Assembly (NCBI GenBank): GCA_020025575.1
Contig: JAHHRW010000012.1
Span: 1-55,230 of the forward strand
Direction: 5' to 3'
Origin: Oscillospiraceae bacterium
GTDB lineage: Bacteria > Bacillota > Clostridia > Oscillospirales > Oscillospiraceae
Length of the DNA stretch: 55,230 bases
Within the stretch, counting starts at the first letter, position 1; every line of letters starts with the position of its first letter. The position numbers and the translations under genes are program-made. The notes below the pieces were generated by a model that saw only the letters and a list, made by a program, of their open reading frames with translations, was not told the DNA's origin and searched no databases. Positions 1 through 7,458 of the stretch are shown piece after piece.

Positions 1-45
1 CGGATTTTGAGGTAATTTGTTTGGCGTTCTCTCGAGCGCTCAGAT

Positions 46-74
46 ATATTATCACGCCCGTCTCCAAATGTCAA
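46..74 (-). promoter_or_regulatory. Strong sigma-A-type promoter firing leftward out of the window
   Basis: On the minus strand the -35 TTGACA (69-74) and the -10 TAATAT (46-51) are 17 bp apart. Upstream of the -35 the DNA is rich in A and T runs, like an UP element. Transcription would start near 39 and leave the window on the left. The initially transcribed region carries CTCGAGAG nine bases after the -10, exactly as in the tRNA promoter at 42842. An rRNA or tRNA operon beyond the left edge is the likely target; that is inference. Confidence 0.75.
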
Positions 75-202
75 GCACTTTTTCACATTTTTTGTAAAAA
101 ACTTTTTGATATGCAAAAAGGCCTTTTTCTTTCTTCTCGCTATGTACTATGAACAGGTAGAATGCATGGTTTTTGATGACTCACCCAGACAATCCTATAG
201 AA

Positions 203-242
203 AACACCGAAGGCGTCTATTTGCATATAAGCCCTCGGTGTT
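203..242 (-). terminator. Hairpin downstream of hpf
   Basis: The arms AACACCGAAGGC (203-214) and GCCCTCGGTGTT (231-242) form a 12-bp stem with one mismatch. It lies about 80 bases past the hpf stop. The T-run after it is short, so it may be a weak terminator. The rest of 75-321 shows no gene. Confidence 0.5.
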
Positions 243-321
243 TATGAATTTAGCCCTTCATTACAGCTATTAAACTCTCACTTGACCTGACTTGTTCACC
301 CCAGCGTCAAACTTGGTGATA

Positions 322-858
322 TTATTGATCGTCCTCGATTAAACCATAGCCGCCGTCGTTGCGCTTGTAAACCACAGCAAATGCACCATCAGCATCCTCA
401 TCACGGAATGCAAAAAAAGTATGTCCCAATAGATTCATCTGCATCAAAGCCTCTTCCCTGCGCATAGGTTTCATCGAGAAACGTTTGATTCTTGCAAGAT
501 TCAACGCATCCTCTTCCTCTTCTGGGGCAAAGGAAGTTTCATCTACCTGACGAACAAATGCATCCTGGCGCAATCGGCGGGCCAGCCGTGTCTTATTCTT
601 GCGGATCTGTCCCTCAATTGTTCCGACAGCTGCATCAATGGATGCGAACATATCAGATGTAGACTCGCTCGCACGGAACAGGGTACCTGCACCACGGACG
701 GTAAGCTCGACGTTGTTACGATTCTTTTCCACCGAGAAGACGACAAGTGCCTCCGCATCATCATCGAAAAAGCGAGCCAGCTTTAAAACCTTCTTTTCGG
801 CATAAGCATGGACCTTCTCTGGGAGTCTGACTTTCTTTTCACTAAATTGGAACTTCAT
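322..858 (-). CDS. hpf: Long-form ribosome hibernation promoting factor
   Basis: The 178-residue protein has the two-domain plan of long HPF. The N-terminal RaiA/YfiA-like fold covers about residues 1-105. A basic linker leads to a C-terminal dimerisation domain of about 50 residues ending GGYGLIEDDQ, with the family signature LLGHTFFAFRDED. In this family the protein binds the decoding centre of idle ribosomes and the C-terminal domains pair two 70S particles into 100S dimers, protecting them in stationary phase. The start is the ATG at 858, because AAAGGAG sits eight bases upstream; the frame stays open further upstream without a ribosome site. It has its own promoter at 902-930 and is monocistronic. 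Confidence 0.95.
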   Translation of the reverse strand: MKFQFSEKKVRLPEKVHAYAEKKVLKLARFFDDDAEALVVFSVEKNRNNVELTVRGAGTLFRASESTSDMFASIDAAVGTIEGQIRKNKTRLARRLRQDAFVRQVDETSFAPEEEEDALNLARIKRFSMKPMRREEALMQMNLLGHTFFAFRDEDADGAFAVVYKRNDGGYGLIEDDQ

Positions 859-901
859 ACGCGGCACTCCTTTCATATCACCGATTGTTCGGTGTACTTG
901 C

Positions 902-930
902 ACTATACCACGATTTCCAAAATACGACAA
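902..930 (-). promoter_or_regulatory. Promoter of hpf
   Basis: Minus strand: TTGTCG (925-930), 17-bp spacer, TATAGT (902-907). It lies about 45 bases before the hpf start, leaving room for a short leader. Confidence 0.6.
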
Positions 931-941
931 GGGGTATCAAA

Positions 942-1484
942 TCAATCTCCCAAAGTTTCTTCTGCGGTCAAAAGTTCATTCATGGTCAGATTATACAGAT
1001 CCTCCGCCTTTTTCTCAAACATGCGTCCCAGACGCACTGCCTGCCGCTGGTCCGGTGCGACCAATTCCAGCGTCATCAAATTACCGACCTCATCATCCAG
1101 ACTCATGACAACAGAGAAATCTCCGCTATCTCTGGGGAGAATCTGCGTTTTTACAAAACTGCTGCGCTTTAACTGCCGATTAAACTTCTCAACCGCATTC
1201 TCCGCCTTCTGTCTGACTGTAAACGCGATGGAATCTGCAGTCAGATCCCCATCTACTTTTCCTTTTTCTGTAATCTCATATCGGCCATCCTCTAACTCTC
1301 TCAGGTGACCCGTTTTAACCATCTCCGGTATTGCAGTACAAATATCAAAATAACTCAAACACTCATCTTGATAACACAGTTCATAAAGCTCTTGCGTTGT
1401 CATAGGATAGTTGGAGCGGGATGCAACGAACAATATCAGCACCTTCACATCCAGCATATCATGAATAAAACCTAATCTCTGCAT
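942..1484 (-). CDS. DUF4364 family protein, probable winged-helix regulator
   Basis: This 180-residue protein matches the DUF4364 family, which is widespread in Clostridia and has no established function. Residues about 1-75 look like a winged helix: a helix-rich start, then the wing-like stretch LRELEDGRYEITEKGK. The remainder is a mixed alpha/beta domain ending in an acidic helix. A DNA-binding or protein-binding regulator is the usual inference. The ATG at 1484 has AGAGGTG upstream. Its promoter lies back to back with the dpaA leader. No operon partner is seen. Confidence 0.8.
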   Translation of the reverse strand: MQRLGFIHDMLDVKVLILFVASRSNYPMTTQELYELCYQDECLSYFDICTAIPEMVKTGHLRELEDGRYEITEKGKVDGDLTADSIAFTVRQKAENAVEKFNRQLKRSSFVKTQILPRDSGDFSVVMSLDDEVGNLMTLELVAPDQRQAVRLGRMFEKKAEDLYNLTMNELLTAEETLGD

Positions 1485-1504
1485 AGTTTCACCTCTTACA
1501 TTCT

Positions 1505-1532
1505 ATTATACCGAAAGATGGTTAAAAATCAA
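1505..1532 (-). promoter_or_regulatory. Promoter of the DUF4364 gene
   Basis: Minus strand: TTGATT (1527-1532), 16-bp spacer, TATAAT (1505-1510). The -10 is perfect and the -35 matches four of six positions. Confidence 0.55.
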
Positions 1533-1537
1533 GTCTG

Positions 1538-1566
1538 CACCTGTCGAGCCTCAATGACATATTTTG
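1538..1566 (+). promoter_or_regulatory. Possible mother-cell sigma (sigma-K/E) promoter of dpaAB
   Basis: CATATTTTG (1558-1566) fits the CATANNNTA -10 of sigma-K except at the last base. An AC (1539-1540) lies at the right distance for the short -35. In Bacillus subtilis the homologous spoVF operon is transcribed by sigma-K. The match is short, so this is a suggestion only. Confidence 0.35.
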
Positions 1567-1589
1567 TATTACAGAAGGAGGTTATTCTT

Positions 1590-2288
1590 TTGGATACACA
1601 TTATATTTATATACCAGCTCCAACCCCTGCATTATCTTTTGCAGCAAAAAAAATTTTAGAGCTGGGTTTCACACTGGTACCGTCCGCAGATGAAGCCGAT
1701 GTCATTTTACTCCCAGTACCAACTCCCGAAGATTGTGATTTAAAACTCTTCAAAAATCACATCATTATAGGAGGAAACCTTGCATACAAGCCACCGAATT
1801 CCATAGATCTCCTGGAAGACGCAGACTATTTGGCTCAAAATGCATCCATTACAGCAGAAGGGGCGCTCGGGTTGATTTTACCCCGGTTGACTACCTCATT
1901 AAGAAGCTCTCCAATCCTCATTCTCGGTTGGGGGCGTATCGGGAAAACCCTCGCAAAGAAATTGCAGCAGTTGGACGTTCCTGTCAGCGTATACGCACGA
2001 AAAAAGTCTGACCAAGCTATGCTCCATGCACTAGGTTATACATTATTTCAAAGAGATAATTTGCCCAAATATCGTTGCATCGTGAATACCGCTACCGCAC
2101 CCATTTTAACCGAAACCGACATCTCCTATGTGAACCCCGATTGCTACTTACTGGAATTGGCATCAAAAAAATATATTCCCGGCGATCGTGTCGAACACGG
2201 ACGAGGCTTGCCCGGGAGATACAAACCCGAAGCATCCGGTGAACTCATCGCACAAACGGTCGCCCAATATCTGCAAGGAGGACAATAA
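1590..2288 (+). CDS. dpaA: Dipicolinate synthase subunit A
   Basis: With DpaB this protein makes dipicolinic acid from the dihydrodipicolinate branch of lysine synthesis, in the mother cell, for loading into the spore core. Visible features are a Rossmann nucleotide site at about residues 110-125 (ILGWGRIGKTLAKKL) and the C-terminal GLPGRYKPEASGELIAQTV block that aligns with SpoVFA. A TTG at 1590 is chosen as start because GGAGG (1577-1581) lies eight bases before it; an ATG further upstream at 1518 has no ribosome site. That gives 232 residues, shorter than the roughly 300 of the Bacillus protein, with the loss in the N-terminal half. The stop is one base before dpaB, so the two are translated together. 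Confidence 0.9.
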   Translation: MDTHYIYIPAPTPALSFAAKKILELGFTLVPSADEADVILLPVPTPEDCDLKLFKNHIIIGGNLAYKPPNSIDLLEDADYLAQNASITAEGALGLILPRLTTSLRSSPILILGWGRIGKTLAKKLQQLDVPVSVYARKKSDQAMLHALGYTLFQRDNLPKYRCIVNTATAPILTETDISYVNPDCYLLELASKKYIPGDRVEHGRGLPGRYKPEASGELIAQTVAQYLQGGQ

Positions 2289-2289
2289 A

Positions 2290-2850
2290 ATGACCATTGG
2301 ATTTGCACTTACCGGCTCATACTGCACTTTCTCTAAAGTGTTTCCCATTTTGGAGCAATTGGCGAGAGAATACGATATAGTTCCCATCGTATCGGAAAGC
2401 ATTCCCGTCACGAATACCCGTTTTGGAACCGCACAGTCGCACTTACAGCGAATTACGGACATATGTGGGAAAGCTCCCCTGACCTCTATTGTACAGGTTG
2501 AACCTTTTGGACCCAAAAAACGATTGGATGCATTGGTGATTGCTCCCTGTACCGGCAACACCCTTGCAAAACTATCCCACGGAATCGCCGACACATCTGT
2601 ATCAATGGCGGCTAAAAGTCATCTGCGCAATGGCCGGCCTGTTCTCCTGGCCGTTTCTACGAATGATGGTTTGGCTGCTGCCGCAGAAAATATCGGTCGC
2701 TTAATAAACAGAAAACATTACTATTTTGTTCCTTTCGGGCAGGATGCCCCCAAAGGAAAGCCCACCAGCCTGGTTGCAGACTTCTGTCAAATTCCCGCCG
2801 CTCTGAAATACGCCCTGCAGGAACAACAAATCCAGCCGGTACTACTATAA
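2290..2850 (+). CDS. dpaB: Dipicolinate synthase subunit B (flavoprotein)
   Basis: The 186-residue protein belongs to the flavoprotein family of SpoVFB and acts with DpaA in the last step of dipicolinate synthesis. It begins with the family pattern IGFALTGSYCTFSKV. It also carries VIAPCTGNTLAKLSHGIAD and PVLLAVSTND, the phosphate- and flavin-binding loops shared with phosphopantothenoylcysteine decarboxylases. GGAGG at 2276-2280 overlaps the end of dpaA. A perfect terminator follows. Its presence marks the organism as a spore former that uses the Bacillus-type synthase rather than the EtfA route of some clostridia. Confidence 0.93.
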   Translation: MTIGFALTGSYCTFSKVFPILEQLAREYDIVPIVSESIPVTNTRFGTAQSHLQRITDICGKAPLTSIVQVEPFGPKKRLDALVIAPCTGNTLAKLSHGIADTSVSMAAKSHLRNGRPVLLAVSTNDGLAAAAENIGRLINRKHYYFVPFGQDAPKGKPTSLVADFCQIPAALKYALQEQQIQPVLL

Positions 2851-2860
2851 ATATAGAAGA

Positions 2861-2884
2861 AACGGGGTCAATTGACCCCGTTTT
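2861..2884. terminator. Bidirectional terminator between dpaB and nadE
   Basis: A fully symmetric inverted repeat built on AACGGGGTCAA (2861-2882) is followed by T residues on the plus strand and by TTTCTTC on the minus strand. It can end both convergent transcripts. Confidence 0.85.
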
Positions 2885-2888
2885 ACCA

Positions 2889-4838
2889 TTATAACGTTTC
2901 GATCTGCTCCATCCAAGTGCGATAGCTCGCCTCACTGGGCATTTTCCAGTCTCCCCTAGGACTCACGCAGACAGACCCAACCTTCACGCCATCCGGCTGA
3001 CAGCTGCGCTTAAACTGCTGTGTAAAGAAACGGCGATAAAAGGTGGCAAGCCACTTTTTGATCGTCTTTCCGTCAAATTCATCAGCAAAGGCACGGCAGG
3101 CAAGCACAAAAATCTTTTTCGGCTCAAAACCAAACCGGAGCATATAGTACAGGAAAAAGTCATGCAGTGCATATGGTCCAACAATATCTTCTGTCTGCTG
3201 GGAGATCTGCCCCTCTGTATCTGGTGGGAGCAATTCCGGGCTAATGGGAGTGTCCAGAATATCATCCAAAACAGCCTTAACTTCCGCAAAAGCAGGCATA
3301 TCCGAGATTGCCGCAATCATCCATCGCATCAAAGTTTTTGGAATCGAGCCATTCACCGCATACATGCTCATATGGTCACCGTTATAGGTGCACCATCCCA
3401 GCGCCAATTCGCTCAAATCCCCCGTACCGATTACAATTCCATTCACCACGGATGCATAATCCATAAGAACCTGAGTCCGTTCACGAGCCTGCGCATTTTC
3501 ATAGGTTGCATTCAGAACAGCTGCATCATGGCCAATATCACGAAAATGCGCTGTAACCGCATCTTGAATATTGATTTCCTTCCGGCTGACGCCCAATCGT
3601 TCCATGAGTGCCAAGGAGTTGCGATAGGTTCGGTCAGAAGTGCCAAAGCAGGGCATCGTTACAGCATATACATCCGTAGCGGGTCTGCCAAGCTGGCGCA
3701 TTGCCTCCACTGTAACCAATAAGGCCAGTGTGGAATCCAATCCACCGGAAATTCCAACGACCGCATTGGATCCAACAGCTTCCAGTCGGCGTTTCAAGCC
3801 GCCAACCTGAATCTGAAAAATATCCATGCATCGCTCATGGCAGTCGTCATGTGCAGAAGGAACAAATGGCAGCTTGTCCAATTTGTATAGCGCACCATCA
3901 GAACGAAGGCTATCACACTGACAGTCAATATAACGCATTGGCTCCTTAACGCCATAGACACTGGTGCAATCCCGAACACTTTTATTGCGCTTGCGTTCTG
4001 CGCGGATGGCCCCCAGATCTGCATCATGCACAATCATATAATCGGTATCAATCAGGTTCTTATTTTCCATCAGCAAATAACCATCCTGCGTGATGATGCT
4101 GTGACCGGAAAAGACCACATCTGTGGTAGATTCTGTAGAACCAGAGGAACAATAAGCATAGACGCAGTTACATCTGGAGCTCTGATGCTGTACCAAACTG
4201 CGGCGATAACCGCGCTTGCCAACAGTTTCGTTGGAGGCAGACAGATTCACGATTACTTCTGCCCCATTTAGGCAAGCCAAGGTACTGGGAGGCAGCGGCG
4301 TCCAGAGATCCTCGCAGATTTCTGCACCTAGCTTTGTCCCATCTCCAATGGTAAAGATCAGATCCTTTCCAACAGGAACCATATAGTCCCCTTTCAGTCC
4401 CAATTCCTTCATGGAAACTGCATTCACTGTTAAATCAGAGGAAGACGAGAACCAACGATACTCATAAAATTCGTTGTAATTGGGGATAAATGTCTTTGGC
4501 ACGATGCCTCGCAACACGCCACCGGAAATCATTGCACAGCAGTTATACATCTGCCCACAAATGGTTAGACCAATACCCACTGCTACCGTTAATTTTGGAT
4601 GATTGGCGCAGCAGTCAATGATCTGCTGCAATCCGTTCATGGCAGCGCGTTCCATATGCCACTGGAAGAACAGATCGGCGCATGTATAACCGGTTACTGC
4701 CAATTCCGGAAGAACCAGCACATCCGCCTCAGCCTCATCAGCTTTGGCAATGTATCGGCAGATATCTGCAGTATTTTTTGTCACATCGCCTACTTGAACC
4801 GGAGGAACCGCACAGGCAATTCGAATAAAGTCGAGCAT
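2889..4838 (-). CDS. nadE: Glutamine-dependent NAD+ synthetase
   Basis: The 649-residue enzyme amidates nicotinate adenine dinucleotide to NAD+ using ammonia from glutamine. The N-terminal nitrilase-type glutaminase (about 1-300) shows the Glu45/Lys115/Cys175 triad in LPELAVTGY, VPKTFIPNY and AEICEDLW. The C-terminal synthetase (about 345-649) has the ATP-binding loop GISGGLDSTLALL and the GTGDLSELALGWCTYNGDHM block. The ATG at 4838 follows GGAGGTTGTTT; the frame is open for 19 more codons without a ribosome site. It runs convergent with dpaB and has no obvious operon partner. Confidence 0.97.
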   Translation of the reverse strand: MLDFIRIACAVPPVQVGDVTKNTADICRYIAKADEAEADVLVLPELAVTGYTCADLFFQWHMERAAMNGLQQIIDCCANHPKLTVAVGIGLTICGQMYNCCAMISGGVLRGIVPKTFIPNYNEFYEYRWFSSSSDLTVNAVSMKELGLKGDYMVPVGKDLIFTIGDGTKLGAEICEDLWTPLPPSTLACLNGAEVIVNLSASNETVGKRGYRRSLVQHQSSRCNCVYAYCSSGSTESTTDVVFSGHSIITQDGYLLMENKNLIDTDYMIVHDADLGAIRAERKRNKSVRDCTSVYGVKEPMRYIDCQCDSLRSDGALYKLDKLPFVPSAHDDCHERCMDIFQIQVGGLKRRLEAVGSNAVVGISGGLDSTLALLVTVEAMRQLGRPATDVYAVTMPCFGTSDRTYRNSLALMERLGVSRKEINIQDAVTAHFRDIGHDAAVLNATYENAQARERTQVLMDYASVVNGIVIGTGDLSELALGWCTYNGDHMSMYAVNGSIPKTLMRWMIAAISDMPAFAEVKAVLDDILDTPISPELLPPDTEGQISQQTEDIVGPYALHDFFLYYMLRFGFEPKKIFVLACRAFADEFDGKTIKKWLATFYRRFFTQQFKRSCQPDGVKVGSVCVSPRGDWKMPSEASYRTWMEQIETL

Positions 4839-4975
4839 AAACAACCTCCAAAAATGCATTTTTATTATCATACCAATTTTTACGAAAAAATTCAATCCAA
4901 AAGAAAGTTTAGGCGGATTATGCGGAACAGTGTTTCATATTTTCAAGAACTATTTTACTTTTTTTTGATAACCCC

Positions 4976-5004
4976 TTGTAAATTGCCACATTTTAGCGTA
5001 TAAT
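4976..5004 (+). promoter_or_regulatory. Promoter of asnS
   Basis: TTGTAA (4976-4981), 17-bp spacer, perfect TATAAT (4999-5004). The leader of about 30 bases is too short for a T-box riboswitch. Confidence 0.8.
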
Positions 5005-5042
5005 TTGTTTCATAATTTGCACAACAAGAGAGGTTATCCACA

Positions 5043-6434
5043 ATGGAATTGGTAAGCGTTCGAGAATTGTTTAAGAACACCGCTGCCTACGCCGGAAAAA
5101 CGATTTCCGTTGGCGGCTGGGTTCGTTCTATCCGCGCAAGCAAGCAGTTTGGTTTTATTGTCCTGAATGACGGTACTTTTTTTAATCCTGTACAGGCAGT
5201 GTATCATGACACCATAGAGAATTTTCAGGAGATTTCCAAAACCAATGTCGGCGCAGCTCTGATTGTCACTGGCGAGGTTGTTTTGACTCCTGATGCAAAA
5301 CAGCCTTTTGAAATTCAGGCCACCGAGGTCGTTGTGGAGGGTGCATCCACCTCTGACTATCCCCTGCAGAAGAAACGCCACACCATGGAGTTCCTGCGCA
5401 CCATGACCCATCTGCGCCCCAGAACCAACACCTTCCAGGCAGTGTTCCGTGTTCGCAGCCTGGCAGCCTACGCCATTCACAAATTCTTCCAGGAAAGAGA
5501 TTTCGTCTATGTCCATACCCCTCTGATTACCGGGTCTGACTGTGAGGGCGCAGGCGAAATGTTCCAGGTCACCACTTTGGATCTGAACAATCTGCCCATG
5601 ACAGAAGACGGCAAGGTTGATTTCTCTCAGGACTTCTTCAATAAGCCCACCAACCTGACTGTTTCCGGTCAGCTCAACGGCGAAACCTTTGCGATGGCTT
5701 TCCGCAACATCTATACCTTTGGCCCTACCTTCCGTGCCGAAAACTCTAACACCACTCGCCACGCAGCAGAGTTCTGGATGATTGAGCCGGAAATTGCCTT
5801 CGCCGATTTGGCTGATGATATGCGTCTGGCTGAGGATATGATCAAGTACGTTATTGCTTATGTACTGGAGAATGCCCCTGAAGAGATGAACTTCTTCAAT
5901 TCCTTTGTGGACAAGGGACTGTTGGAGCGCCTGAATCATGTGATGAACTCCGATTTTGGTCATGTGACTTATACCGATGCCATCAAGATTCTGGAAGAGC
6001 ACAACGCTGAGTTTGAATTCCCTGTACACTGGGGCAGCGATCTTCAGACCGAGCACGAGCGTTATCTGACCGAGGTGGTCTTCAAAAAGCCCGTATTTGT
6101 CACCGATTATCCCAAGGAGATCAAAGCCTTCTATATGAAACTGAATCCCGATGGAAAGACCGTTGCTGCTATGGACTGTCTGGTTCCCGGCATTGGAGAA
6201 ATCATCGGCGGCAGCCAGCGTGAGGATGATTACGAGATTCTCAAGTCCCGTATTGAGGAACTGGGTATGAACCCCGAGGATTATGGTTTCTACATGGATC
6301 TGCGCAAGTACGGTTCCGCTCGCCATGCAGGCTTTGGCCTTGGATTTGAGCGCTGCGTGATGTACTTGACCGGCATGGCAAACATCCGTGATGTGCTCCC
6401 CTTCCCCAGAACCGTCAACAACTGCGAACTGTAA
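5043..6434 (+). CDS. asnS: Asparaginyl-tRNA synthetase
   Basis: This 463-residue class IIb synthetase charges tRNA-Asn. An OB-fold anticodon-binding domain takes up about residues 1-105 (VGGWVRSIRASKQFGFIVL). The catalytic core has motif 2 in FRAENSNTTRHAAEFWMIEPE, given here in two parts as FRAENSNTTRHA and EFWMIEPE. Motif 3 lies in GFGLGFERCVMYLTG near the C-terminus. The length is normal for AsnRS, and the asparagine-type motif 2 separates it from AspRS. AGAGG precedes the ATG. A direct AsnRS means this organism need not rely only on transamidation for Asn-tRNA. Confidence 0.97.
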   Translation: MELVSVRELFKNTAAYAGKTISVGGWVRSIRASKQFGFIVLNDGTFFNPVQAVYHDTIENFQEISKTNVGAALIVTGEVVLTPDAKQPFEIQATEVVVEGASTSDYPLQKKRHTMEFLRTMTHLRPRTNTFQAVFRVRSLAAYAIHKFFQERDFVYVHTPLITGSDCEGAGEMFQVTTLDLNNLPMTEDGKVDFSQDFFNKPTNLTVSGQLNGETFAMAFRNIYTFGPTFRAENSNTTRHAAEFWMIEPEIAFADLADDMRLAEDMIKYVIAYVLENAPEEMNFFNSFVDKGLLERLNHVMNSDFGHVTYTDAIKILEEHNAEFEFPVHWGSDLQTEHERYLTEVVFKKPVFVTDYPKEIKAFYMKLNPDGKTVAAMDCLVPGIGEIIGGSQREDDYEILKSRIEELGMNPEDYGFYMDLRKYGSARHAGFGLGFERCVMYLTGMANIRDVLPFPRTVNNCEL

Positions 6435-6442
6435 ATTGCTAG

Positions 6443-6478
6443 TAACAGGGTGTGCTGCACATGCAGCACACCCTGTTA
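6443..6478. terminator. Long hairpin between asnS and the radical SAM gene
   Basis: The arms TAACAGGGTGTGCTGCA (6443-6459) and TGCAGCACACCCTGTTA (6462-6478) pair perfectly over 17 bp. The right arm includes the stop codon of the convergent radical SAM gene. T-runs are poor on both sides. A shared terminator is likely. Confidence 0.6.
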
Positions 6479-7342
6479 AAATTCTGGGATAAAGGCAGAA
6501 TCCGCTGCATCCGCCTCTTGGGTAAACCCTTCCAGATTATTTAGATACATCCAACTCAGAACCGAGTCGTACTCCTCCTGTGTAATTCTTCGGTTAAATG
6601 GAGGGAAATTCTCTGTTGCGTCCATAGGCGTGTACTGCCGCATTAAGCTGACCAGCACCTCTCCGGGCGCAAAATGATCTCCAATCCAATCCAGAACACG
6701 CAGAGAGTTTTCCACCTTTCCAGGCAGAATCAAATGACGGATTATGGTTCCTTTCACGAGTTTTCCCCCATCCCACTGAGGTGCACCGGTTTGACGAACC
6801 ATTTCCCGAATGGCACTGGCAGCCACGGAAAAATAATCCTTTGCTCCCGAGAGCATTTTAGAAAGTTCAGAATCAGCATATTTGAAATCCGGCAGGTAAA
6901 TATCCACCAATCCATCCAGTTCTTTCAGCGTCTCGACACGCTCATAGCCGCCGCAATTGTATACCACCGGGACAGGAAGTTTGGGTGACAGCGCCGGTAT
7001 GATCGTAGGAAGATATTGCGTTGGTGTCACCAGATCAATGTTCTCCGCCCCTTGCGCAATCAGATCTTCCATGGTCTTGCGCAGAAGATGCGCGTCCATT
7101 TCCTGACCAATTGGTTCCTGACTGATGGCCCGATTTTGGCAATAAATGCACCCCAGTGTACAGCCGCCGAAGAAAATGGCACCACTGCCACCAGAACCTG
7201 CCAGTGCAGGCTCCTCCCATTTGTGTATCATGGTTTTCGCCACCACCGCTGTTGCAGGTGCACCGCAGTAACCTCTTTCCCCCGCTTGGCGATTCGCTGC
7301 GCACTGTCTTGGACATAGGCAGCAAGTTTCATATGTCAGCAT
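6476..7342 (-). CDS. Radical SAM protein, PflX/PflA-like (COG1313)
   Basis: This 288-residue protein has the radical SAM cluster motif CTLGCIYC at about residues 59-66. An N-terminal CCLCPRQCAANR and GYCG cysteine cluster is typical of the PflX-like branch of pyruvate formate-lyase activases. The branch is usually annotated as an activase-like protein of unknown target; installing a glycyl radical is only a possibility. The ATG at 7342 is chosen because AAAGGA lies nine bases upstream. An in-frame ATG at 7372 and a TTG at 7384 are alternatives with poorer sites. No glycyl-radical enzyme is encoded nearby. Confidence 0.8.
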   Translation of the reverse strand: MLTYETCCLCPRQCAANRQAGERGYCGAPATAVVAKTMIHKWEEPALAGSGGSGAIFFGGCTLGCIYCQNRAISQEPIGQEMDAHLLRKTMEDLIAQGAENIDLVTPTQYLPTIIPALSPKLPVPVVYNCGGYERVETLKELDGLVDIYLPDFKYADSELSKMLSGAKDYFSVAASAIREMVRQTGAPQWDGGKLVKGTIIRHLILPGKVENSLRVLDWIGDHFAPGEVLVSLMRQYTPMDATENFPPFNRRITQEEYDSVLSWMYLNNLEGFTQEADAADSAFIPEF

Positions 7343-7398
7343 TCTTTCACATCCTTTGGGATATCTTATCATCTTTTCTTCCAATTCACAAGTATCGC

Positions 7399-7427
7399 TT
7401 TACCACATGGGCATTTTATGGTATGAT
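7399..7427 (+). promoter_or_regulatory. Promoter of rlmD
   Basis: TTTACC (7399-7404), 17-bp spacer, TATGAT (7422-7427), about 32 bases before the rlmD start. Confidence 0.6.
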
Positions 7428-7458
7428 AGATGCCAAACTCTAAGAGATGAGGAACAAT

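Noticed and set aside
4839..5042. T-box or other riboswitch before asnS
   Set aside because: The promoter lies only about 65 bases before the start, leaving a leader too short for a T-box.
5034..6326. A 430-codon minus-strand open frame opposite asnS
   Set aside because: It is the reverse-strand image of the asnS gene; the plus frame has all class II synthetase motifs and a promoter, while this one has no family match or ribosome site.
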